This document shows, one piece after another, positions 36,401-43,841 of a stretch of 64,000 nt of DNA. Under the pieces are notes generated by a model. It saw only the letters and a program-made list of their open reading frames with translations, searched no databases and was not told where the DNA came from. The translations under genes and the position numbers were made by a program. Positions within the stretch are counted from its first letter, which is position 1. Each line of letters starts with the position of its first letter. The stretch comes from Nitrosomonas sp. GTDB lineage: Bacteria; Pseudomonadota; Gammaproteobacteria; Burkholderiales; Nitrosomonadaceae. The DNA lies in the NCBI RefSeq assembly GCF_019635155.1, contig NZ_JAHBZY010000002.1, forward strand, positions 231,209 to 295,208. Direction: 5' to 3'.

Positions 36401-36800
36401 CGAATAGCCGGCGGGTGAAACGATGGAGCGTAATCCACGGAAATCCGCTCCATCGTCCACGCTAATCCGTGCTTTGTTATCAATCGTAGTAGGTTACGCT
36501 CCGGATTGCGGCACATAATCCGCTTGCTACGCAAGAGTTATTGCATCCAATGCATCAGTTATTAAAGTCAAAATAACACGAGATCTTCGGGTTTTTGTTT
36601 TTGTATTGCGTGTTCGATACTGGATGACTATTTTGTCAGATAACTTTATATAATCTTGTAGTATAATTCTCATATCAATTTAATTTAGAGAATTAATTAA
36701 TATCCATAACTGACTAAATAGATATAATTTGTTATTACGAAATCAAAAGAATTGATACAGTCCGTCACCAATTATCGGGAAGAAGTTTAGTCATAACTGT
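36401..36800. other. Intergenic stretch with palindromic elements
   Basis: No ORF. A perfect 11-bp stem, ACGATGGAGCG (36420-36430) with CGCTCCATCGT (36446-36456) and a 15-nt loop, lies 20 bp after the lipoprotein stop. It lacks a T-run. Next, around 36489-36540, GTAGGTTACGCTCCGGATTGCGGCA-type sequence resembles dispersed palindromic repeats of proteobacterial intergenic spaces. The last 180 bp is A/T-rich with TATAAT at 36649-36654 and 36662-36667, a plausible but unproven promoter for the polysaccharide locus. Confidence 0.5.
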
Positions 36801-38183
36801 ATGCTTATATTTTTTTCACAAGAAACCAGTCATCTCTTAGAACAATATAAGATTTCTTTCAACGTTCAGCAACTGAGCGATTTTTCCGAGTGGGAAAAAG
36901 ACAGGATTGTTCCATCGGCTTTTGTTATCGAAGGAAGCAACCAGCAATACGTAGCGTCCATACTTGGAAAAATTCGTAGAGACAGTGAAGTTTTTGCTTC
37001 GCTTTGTTTCTCGACAGCATTGCTGACTTCCCCGGACAGCAGCTTATTGGATGGCCTGCTGCCATCGGCCTTGGAATTACAGAAACAAATTGATGCTACA
37101 CAAGATTTATTAAGGTCTTTAAAGGGAAAAGACGCTTATTTGACGCACCAGGGACGATTAATCAACTACTTGTGGTTGCGTCCGAATTATGTTCTACAGC
37201 CTTACCATGAGTGGAAGAATTCGCGTTTTTACCGATATCCACTGCTGGAAGCCATGAGTCTGGACCAATCGGATTCATTTGAATGGTTGAGGAACCTTGC
37301 CAACTCCAAAATTCTGGAAACGATATCACTGATGGACCGGCAACGGGAATGCATGTATTGCCGGTCTTCGCATTTAAGTTTCATCGATACTTGTCCCAAT
37401 TGTTCCGCCATTGATATTAAATTACAGCCGTCTTTGCACTGTTTTACGTGCGGTTGCGTCGATGCGCAAGACAAATTCATGCATAGCGGCATACTGGTTT
37501 GCCCTAAGTGTCATACGCATTTGCGACACATTGGCAGCGACTATGATCGCCCATTGGAGAATTATTCCTGTCAGGCATGCCACCATTCATTTATCGAAGG
37601 CGACGTACAGGTGCGTTGCGCAATTTGTGAAAAAGAGATGGATCCGAATGAGCTCATCTTGAATGAAATACATTCATGGCGTCTGAGCGATAAAGGTAGA
37701 ACAATCGCATTTCGCGGAGAGGTATTCGATCTATCCTCCGGATTCAATCAACTCGATTTTATTTCCAGGGAATTGTTTATCCATGACTTGGACTGGCTGA
37801 TGGTAATGGCTCGCCGTTATCCGAACATCAATTTCAGCTTGTTCGGAATTTATTTCGCAAACTTGCCGGATTTGGTGGAGCTCTTCAATCACAGCCGTTT
37901 ACTGCAAATGCTCGAATCTTTTGCGCAACGATTGAGAAACTTATTGCGAACCCCCGATCTCTCCACACGCACATCGGAAAATATGCTCTGGCTATTGTTG
38001 CCAAATACCGACGAGCAAGGGTTGTTCGGTTTTCAAAAACGTATCGAAAAGAGTATGGATAAGCTGTTAGAAGAGAGTGATTATAAATTGGATTGCCGCT
38101 TTGTCAGCGTTAATTCTCAGAAATTATCAAATAAGGAGAATGCTGAGCTGCTACTGGCCCGTCTTTTTGGTGAATTGCTATAA
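36801..38183 (+). CDS. Zinc-ribbon (TackOD1-like) protein with degenerate GGDEF-like end
   Basis: A 460-residue cytoplasmic protein. Residues 1-130 look like a degenerate receiver-type alpha/beta region. From 184 to 276 there are six CxxC pairs (184/187, 198/201, 214/217, 234/237, 257/260, 273/276), enough for three zinc ribbons. The architecture resembles TackOD1 metal-binding output-domain proteins. Residues 310-460 follow the secondary-structure rhythm of a GGDEF domain, but the active-site turn reads TSENMLWLLLPN, so it should not make c-di-GMP. It heads a four-gene cluster and is 3 bp from the GT2 synthase gene, which suggests a regulatory or docking role. Confidence 0.75.
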   Translation: MLIFFSQETSHLLEQYKISFNVQQLSDFSEWEKDRIVPSAFVIEGSNQQYVASILGKIRRDSEVFASLCFSTALLTSPDSSLLDGLLPSALELQKQIDATQDLLRSLKGKDAYLTHQGRLINYLWLRPNYVLQPYHEWKNSRFYRYPLLEAMSLDQSDSFEWLRNLANSKILETISLMDRQRECMYCRSSHLSFIDTCPNCSAIDIKLQPSLHCFTCGCVDAQDKFMHSGILVCPKCHTHLRHIGSDYDRPLENYSCQACHHSFIEGDVQVRCAICEKEMDPNELILNEIHSWRLSDKGRTIAFRGEVFDLSSGFNQLDFISRELFIHDLDWLMVMARRYPNINFSLFGIYFANLPDLVELFNHSRLLQMLESFAQRLRNLLRTPDLSTRTSENMLWLLLPNTDEQGLFGFQKRIEKSMDKLLEESDYKLDCRFVSVNSQKLSNKENAELLLARLFGELL

Positions 38184-38186
38184 CCG

Positions 38187-39512
38187 ATGGAATCGCTACT
38201 CCAAGCTTGGTATGTTTTTCGCGTCACATTTTCACAATACCCGGATGTGCAATATGTGCTCATGCTCATTCCATTTGTGTTGTTTTTTGAGTTACCGCTT
38301 TATTTTGTCAATTGGATGGGTGTTTTCCGCTTTGTCATTAAAGACGCCGTGGAAGCGCCGCTTACTCTTCCCTACTATCCGCGAGTGACTTGCGCGATTA
38401 CTTGTTATGCGGAAGGGAAAGCGGTGCAGAATACCGTGATTTCATTAATGGAACAGATATACCCCGGGCATATTGAAATTATTGCAATGGTCGATGGTGT
38501 TCAAAAAAATATCGCAACATACCGGGCGCTGAAAGAATTGTATTCGGTCATTCCAAGATACTCCAAACGATCGTTGATTATTATCCCGAAAATTCAACGC
38601 GGAGGCAGGGTGTCTTCATTGAATGCCGGGCTCAGTCGAGCGCAAGGTGAGATTTTCTTAGCATTGGATGGTGATACGTCGTTTGATAATCAAATGATTC
38701 ATTCTGCAGTCTTACACTTCCAGAATCCCAATGTGGTGGCGGTGACGGGGCCGATGCGTGTGCGCAATGCCAGAAAATCGCTAATCACCAGAATGCAGGA
38801 TCTCGAGTATATGCTCACCATGCAGATCGGCAAGCTGGGCTTTGCCAAATTGAATGTGATTAATAATGTCCCGGGTGCTTTCGGAATTTTCAGGCGAGCT
38901 TTCTTGCAGAAAATCGGAGGTTGGAATACCGGAACAGCCGAGGATCTCGATTTGACGCTGCGCATTAAAAAATATCATGCCCGTTACCCGCAATTGCAAA
39001 TTGGTTTTGAGCCGCTTGCAGTCTCGCACACGGATGTGCCGGAAACGTTTAAAGATTTCTTTAAGCAACGATTACGATGGGACGGCGATCTTTGGTATAT
39101 TTATTCGAACAAGCACAGATCCGGTATTTCCGTAGCCAATATGGGTTGGGCGAATTTTATCTTTTTGCTGTGGTACGGAATTTTATTTCAGATCATCATG
39201 CCTTTTGCCATTGTGATTTATACGATCTATATGGCAGTCGTGTTGCCGCTGCATATATTTATCTTAAGCATGACTCTGGTTTATGTATTTTATGTCTGCT
39301 TGGTGTTGATTCAGTTCCTCGCGTATCTGATGATCATTTCCGATAGGAAGTGGCGGGATTGCGCCGCTTTTTTAATTCTTCCGCTTTATCCCTTTTTTCA
39401 GTTTATCGCTCGCGTGTGGAGCGCATTCGCCATTGCCAATCAAATTTTCAATAAAGGGCATTTGGATTCCGCGATGGCGCCTCTGTGGGTTCTAAAAAAA
39501 GGCAAACAGTGA
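38187..39512 (+). CDS. Membrane GT2 polysaccharide synthase
   Basis: Processive-type family 2 glycosyltransferase that would polymerise a sugar chain and pass it through the inner membrane. The 441-residue protein has one N-terminal membrane segment (about 23-45), a GT-A catalytic domain and about four C-terminal segments (about 315-425). Catalytic motifs are MVDGVQ, the DxD in LALDGDTSF, GTAEDLDL (TED-type base) and KQRLRWDGD (QxxRW, characteristic of processive synthases). No PilZ domain is attached. It is 3 bp after the zinc-ribbon gene and overlaps the TolC-hydrolase gene by 4 bp. Sugar specificity unknown. Confidence 0.9.
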   Translation: MESLLQAWYVFRVTFSQYPDVQYVLMLIPFVLFFELPLYFVNWMGVFRFVIKDAVEAPLTLPYYPRVTCAITCYAEGKAVQNTVISLMEQIYPGHIEIIAMVDGVQKNIATYRALKELYSVIPRYSKRSLIIIPKIQRGGRVSSLNAGLSRAQGEIFLALDGDTSFDNQMIHSAVLHFQNPNVVAVTGPMRVRNARKSLITRMQDLEYMLTMQIGKLGFAKLNVINNVPGAFGIFRRAFLQKIGGWNTGTAEDLDLTLRIKKYHARYPQLQIGFEPLAVSHTDVPETFKDFFKQRLRWDGDLWYIYSNKHRSGISVANMGWANFIFLLWYGILFQIIMPFAIVIYTIYMAVVLPLHIFILSMTLVYVFYVCLVLIQFLAYLMIISDRKWRDCAAFLILPLYPFFQFIARVWSAFAIANQIFNKGHLDSAMAPLWVLKKGKQ

Positions 39513-41683
39513 AAATATTACTTTTCTTGCTGCTACTGTTACTCGCTTTATCGAAAAGCGCCGCAGCCGAAGTCAGGCTGCTTGCAGAATTTTATTTACA
39601 CTTGGATCAGGCCGCATCGGTATTAAAAGCGCAAGCGGATTTAGAAGCGGAACGTTCCAACTTGCTCGCTCAAGAATCGCTTAAAGGCTGGGAAGTATTC
39701 GGCAGCGTATCGGGTGGTTATCAAAGAAGTCCTTTTGCTAGAGAGCCGTTCGGACATTTTTTCGATCCCATGGCGCGAATCGGAGTGCGCTATCCATTAC
39801 TTGGCAGCGCTGAAAGAAGACAGCGCGCCGTTGAAGATGCTGCGACGCAAGTGCGGATCGAAGGCATTCGGTTGGATTGGAGTAAACGTTTGGCGGCGTT
39901 ATTTATCGAAGAAAACTATGCAGCCTATTGGAGCGCACAGAAAATGCTGGCGTTAACCGATGCTTATGCCCGCTTGCGGAACGATGGCGTTGATCGATTA
40001 CTGCTTAAAAGGCAGGAAGCGGGTTTACTTTTTAAATCAGATTATTTTGAATTTCTTTCAGCTTTTGATCGGGCCGAACGTACCCATATCGAATTCAGCA
40101 ACAATAAGAGTCAGGCTTTGATGCGATTAGCGCATTTGACGAATTCCGCGATCTTACCTTTTGAAGCGGTTAAACCGCCATTGGCGGAAATCCCGAATAT
40201 AATCGAGCACGATATCGTGCAGCCGGACCTCAGGATACTGCAAGCCCGGATTGATAATCTCCAAAATATTAGAGAAATTGAGAATTGGCAAGGGATTGAC
40301 TCGGATATTTCGATGACCGCTTTTGGTGGTCCGGCAATTCCGCATCCAAGCCCTCCAGGCGATGGGATGCAATGGGGATACGGCGGGGCGGTCGGGTTAA
40401 ATTTCAGGATGCCGCTTGAAATCGTCAGTTATCGGAAAAATGAGCAATCGCGCTTGAACAGTCAATTGATAAGTTTCCGAGCGGACTACACACGCCGTGA
40501 TCAGGAGTTGCAACACGAATTTCGCGCTTTATTGAATAGCTATCAGCAATTGGTGCAACAAATAAAGTTTCAACGGACAAGGCTGGAAGCAGCGTATGAA
40601 CTGGTCCGCGAGAGTGGACTCCGGTTGCGGGTTATGGATGGCGATGTGATTGAGAAATATTTCAAAGCGATTAATGCTTATTATCGTGTCGCCATCGAGA
40701 ATGTCGAAGCGGAATCGGAACACTGGAAATTGCATATTCGTTTGCGTCAATTTCTAATGGTTGCGGATACCCCGGAAAAGGACTATTACCCGGTAGTCGA
40801 AACAACAATGTTACTCGAGCCATTGCGTTTGGCCGGCGAATTTTTAGGAAACAAGGAAGAGAAACCGATTGCGGCAGCACCGTTAATGGCGGCCGCACCC
40901 ATTCGTACCGAAGTCGTTTCCAGTCAGTTTGCAGTGTATGTATGGAATTTCGGGCAATTGATCAATTACACCGATTTCTGGAGCAGAAAACAATCCAATG
41001 CGATTAATCGCTTGCTGGTTTCACTGAATGCACGGGAAATTTCCGCCGCATCCGCGAATCCTGCACGATTGACAAGCTTTATCAGAGACGCACGCCAACG
41101 TAAGAAAAAAGTGGAGCTGTTATTAGGCGATCCGGATTGGATTTTGCCGCAGTTTCGCGCCAACTTGCTCCGTCATGTTAGCGCCCTTAAACACATCGAT
41201 TTTGATGGTTTGCATTTGGATATTGAACCCGATCAGCTTGAATCGGAACTGACGGGTGAAAAGCGCCTTACGGAAATGATTGAAACCATCCGGCAAGTGA
41301 AGGCGATATCGCCGTGGCCGGTGGGGGTCAGTATTCATCCTCGTTACTTGCACCAGGAATCATCGTTTGGTTTATGTATTCCCTGCAAGCTGGAAGAGAT
41401 TGGCGTCAAAGAAATTGCTGTTATGTATTATTCCATGAATATTCAGGCTATTGTGACTACATTACAGTCGGCGATGCAGCAATATCCGGCGATTGTATTC
41501 AGTCTTGCGCAAAGTCTGGAGCGCGAATTAGGGCCGGAAAACAGCTATGCCCATAAACCGCGAAGAATTTTCAGTGAAGCGATGCAGCAATTGCAGGATC
41601 AACTTCAACGGTCTAATTTTGGTGGTCTCATCATTCAATCATGGCAAGATTGGGAAAATTATCTCTATGAAAATTCGCTTTAA
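39509..41683 (+). CDS. TolC-type outer membrane protein fused to a GH18-like barrel
   Basis: From the GTG at 39509 (4-bp overlap with the GT2 gene, AAAGG upstream) the protein has 724 residues; ATG 39485 would extend it into the GT2 gene. A signal peptide (ending near SAAAE) is followed by a TolC/OEP-like region, about 30-430, rich in long helices (RAERTHIEFSNNKSQALMRL; FQRTRLEAAYELVRESGLRL). After an Ala-rich linker (about 452-475) comes a barrel-like domain to the end with FDGLHLDIEPD at 565-575. The GH18 signature DGxDxDxE is matched except His569 replaces the first inner Asp; the catalytic-type Glu573 is kept. The fusion implies polysaccharide export coupled to cleavage or binding. Confidence 0.8.
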   Translation: MKILLFLLLLLLALSKSAAAEVRLLAEFYLHLDQAASVLKAQADLEAERSNLLAQESLKGWEVFGSVSGGYQRSPFAREPFGHFFDPMARIGVRYPLLGSAERRQRAVEDAATQVRIEGIRLDWSKRLAALFIEENYAAYWSAQKMLALTDAYARLRNDGVDRLLLKRQEAGLLFKSDYFEFLSAFDRAERTHIEFSNNKSQALMRLAHLTNSAILPFEAVKPPLAEIPNIIEHDIVQPDLRILQARIDNLQNIREIENWQGIDSDISMTAFGGPAIPHPSPPGDGMQWGYGGAVGLNFRMPLEIVSYRKNEQSRLNSQLISFRADYTRRDQELQHEFRALLNSYQQLVQQIKFQRTRLEAAYELVRESGLRLRVMDGDVIEKYFKAINAYYRVAIENVEAESEHWKLHIRLRQFLMVADTPEKDYYPVVETTMLLEPLRLAGEFLGNKEEKPIAAAPLMAAAPIRTEVVSSQFAVYVWNFGQLINYTDFWSRKQSNAINRLLVSLNAREISAASANPARLTSFIRDARQRKKKVELLLGDPDWILPQFRANLLRHVSALKHIDFDGLHLDIEPDQLESELTGEKRLTEMIETIRQVKAISPWPVGVSIHPRYLHQESSFGLCIPCKLEEIGVKEIAVMYYSMNIQAIVTTLQSAMQQYPAIVFSLAQSLERELGPENSYAHKPRRIFSEAMQQLQDQLQRSNFGGLIIQSWQDWENYLYENSL

Positions 41684-42737
41684 TCAACCCGAAAATAAAA
41701 TCCCGAACGATGATCGGGGGTTAAAGATTCAATACAGCGATGCCAAACGGCCGGGCAGGCCGTGGCGCTGGTATTTGATTTTAGCTATTGCCAGTTTGCC
41801 ATTGGTGTATTTGATCGGAAAGATTGTCTGGGAGAATTTGGGTATTGAAGCGCATGGCCGGATCAAGGTCACAAATTTTATCGTACGTGCGCCTGTGGAA
41901 GGTTATGTTCAGCAGATATTTTTTAAACCATTGGAAATGATCCCGGAAGGCGTGCCGCTGGCGCAAATGGTCAACGTTGCGCTACAAGATAGTCACGATC
42001 GGATTGGTATTGAAATTGATCTGCTAACCAGAGAAAAACAGAAATTGCTGACTCAGGCCGTACAATCGCGTGCCAGTTCCCTGCGATTATTAAAATATGC
42101 TCAGGAACAAAGAGATTTCGCATTAAATCGCGTGCGCCAATATGAAACTTTATTTGATCAGGGAGCCGCTACACAAGCCGAAATTGCGACGGTTCGCAGT
42201 CAATACCGATCTACGCTTGAGAATTTGGCGATGCTGGAGAAAACCGAGCGAATGGAATATGAGAGAGTGCGCAATATGGAACAAGGCATAACGCCGGAAA
42301 TGCGTCAACTTTCTAATCAAATCAGTCAATTAACACTTGAGTTTGAGAAAATTCAGGATCAGCTGAAGCAATTGTATCTATTTACTTTTGCAACCGGAAT
42401 GATTACCGAGTTATATGCACAGCCGGGTGAATATCTGTCACGCGGGCAAGCGTTATTGGAAATGATTTTTCCGGATCAAGTAATGATTGATGCATTTATT
42501 CCGCCGAAGTATCAGAATTATGCGGAAGAGGGGCAAATGGTCCGGGTGAAATTTCCTAACGGGGATACTGCAAAAGCCAGAATTGTTGCGGTGCCGGGCG
42601 TGATGCAGAAAACTTCCGCCGCTGAAATTAATCCGCTGGAAGTGGTTCGGTCCGCAATTCTGGCTCAGATGGAGTTTGTGGATGCCGTCGAGACACGATT
42701 GATTAACGGCATGCCGGTTACCCTTTATTTTGATTGA
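41667..42737 (+). CDS. HlyD-type periplasmic adaptor / membrane fusion protein
   Basis: Links an inner-membrane component to the TolC-type outer-membrane channel. The ATG at 41667 (356 residues, overlapping the previous gene by 17 bp) is chosen; the open frame upstream lies inside the TolC-hydrolase gene. It has one membrane helix (about 35-53), the split lipoyl half-motif VRAPVEGYVQQIFFKPLEMIPEG, a long coiled coil (about 120-240) and the second half GMITELYAQPGEYLSRGQALLEMI. A beta-barrel end follows, with DAFIPPKYQNYAEEGQMVRVKF. It closes the four-gene cluster. Combined with a GT2 synthase it recalls Alg8/Alg44 pairs, though no PilZ domain is present. Confidence 0.88.
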   Translation: MKIRFNQPENKIPNDDRGLKIQYSDAKRPGRPWRWYLILAIASLPLVYLIGKIVWENLGIEAHGRIKVTNFIVRAPVEGYVQQIFFKPLEMIPEGVPLAQMVNVALQDSHDRIGIEIDLLTREKQKLLTQAVQSRASSLRLLKYAQEQRDFALNRVRQYETLFDQGAATQAEIATVRSQYRSTLENLAMLEKTERMEYERVRNMEQGITPEMRQLSNQISQLTLEFEKIQDQLKQLYLFTFATGMITELYAQPGEYLSRGQALLEMIFPDQVMIDAFIPPKYQNYAEEGQMVRVKFPNGDTAKARIVAVPGVMQKTSAAEINPLEVVRSAILAQMEFVDAVETRLINGMPVTLYFD

Positions 42738-42786
42738 TCCGCAGTCATTTTTTCGCTTTGAACTAAGTTCGCGGATTACGATGGAA

Positions 42787-43782
42787 TTAAGCAACCATCA
42801 CTAACTTTCCAATCGGATGTTGTTGTTCCAGATACTGTTGCGCTGCGGCCGCTTCCGTCAGTGGAAAGCTGCGCGCGATTGCCACATCCAATTTTCCTTT
42901 CTCGAATAACGCTGCGCATTGCCGCAATATTCCGGCTTGATGATGTTTTGCTTGTTCCAGTTCGAGTAAAACCGGTGACAGCATCAGTTCGTGACTAAAT
43001 CGCACATTGCGTTTACGCGCCTCGCTCCAGTCGATGTCCGCAGAAGCTTGCAGTATGGTTACGACATCACCGTAAGGTTTGACACAGCGGAAACAGCTTT
43101 GCAACACGGCCGGTCCAACCGTGTCAAGTGCGATATCCACGCCTTTCCCGCCGGTCCAGCGAAGCACTTCAGAGACGATATCCTGGGTGCAATAATTGAG
43201 AATCAAATCGGTGCCCAGCGCTTTAACAAATTGCGCTTTTTCTTCGCTGCTGATGGTGGTAATGACCTTGGCACCAGCGTGTTTAGCTAATTGAATGGCG
43301 GCATGGCCAACGCCACCGGCGCCGGCATGGATTAGTACTACTTGATCCCGGGCGATGTGCGCCCGATCATGCAAGGCTTCCCAAGCGGTAATAAAGACCA
43401 ATGGCGCGGCGGCAGCTTGCTCGAACGGTAACGACCGCGGTTTTAATGCCAGCAAGCTGGCATCAACCAGCGCGTATTCAGCGTAGGTGCCCTGGCGGTG
43501 ATTAAAGCCGGGTTGCGAGAAATAAACTTCATCGTCAGGTTTAAAATTGCTGACCTTGGCACCAATCTTTTCCACGATGCCTGCGCCATCGCAACCGGGT
43601 ATGACCGGAAAAGTTACGGGAAAACGCTCCGGTGTCGCACGGATTTTACAATCAACCGGGTTAATGCCGATCGCCTTGATGCGAACCAGTACTTGGTTAT
43701 CACTGCAATCGGCTGGCGGCGCAATATCGTCGTATTGCAACACATCCGTTGTTCCCCCTTTATGAAAAAATATGGCTTTCAT
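42787..43782 (-). CDS. MDR-family NADPH:quinone reductase-like oxidoreductase
   Basis: Medium-chain dehydrogenase/reductase of 331 residues. It has the GroES-like N-terminal domain (NPVDCKIRATPERFPVTFPVIPGCDGAG) and a Rossmann domain with AGAGGVGHAAIQ. The catalytic zinc ligands of alcohol dehydrogenases are not all present, so a quinone or enone reductase using NADPH is more likely. Substrate unknown. It is convergent with the HlyD gene, and priA lies 59 bp upstream on the same strand. Confidence 0.88.
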   Translation of the reverse strand: MKAIFFHKGGTTDVLQYDDIAPPADCSDNQVLVRIKAIGINPVDCKIRATPERFPVTFPVIPGCDGAGIVEKIGAKVSNFKPDDEVYFSQPGFNHRQGTYAEYALVDASLLALKPRSLPFEQAAAAPLVFITAWEALHDRAHIARDQVVLIHAGAGGVGHAAIQLAKHAGAKVITTISSEEKAQFVKALGTDLILNYCTQDIVSEVLRWTGGKGVDIALDTVGPAVLQSCFRCVKPYGDVVTILQASADIDWSEARKRNVRFSHELMLSPVLLELEQAKHHQAGILRQCAALFEKGKLDVAIARSFPLTEAAAAQQYLEQQHPIGKLVMVA

Positions 43783-43841
43783 GATTGACTCCGGTTGTAT
43801 TCAATTTTGTACAAATAAGAATATCGTATTGTCAAAGCGCA

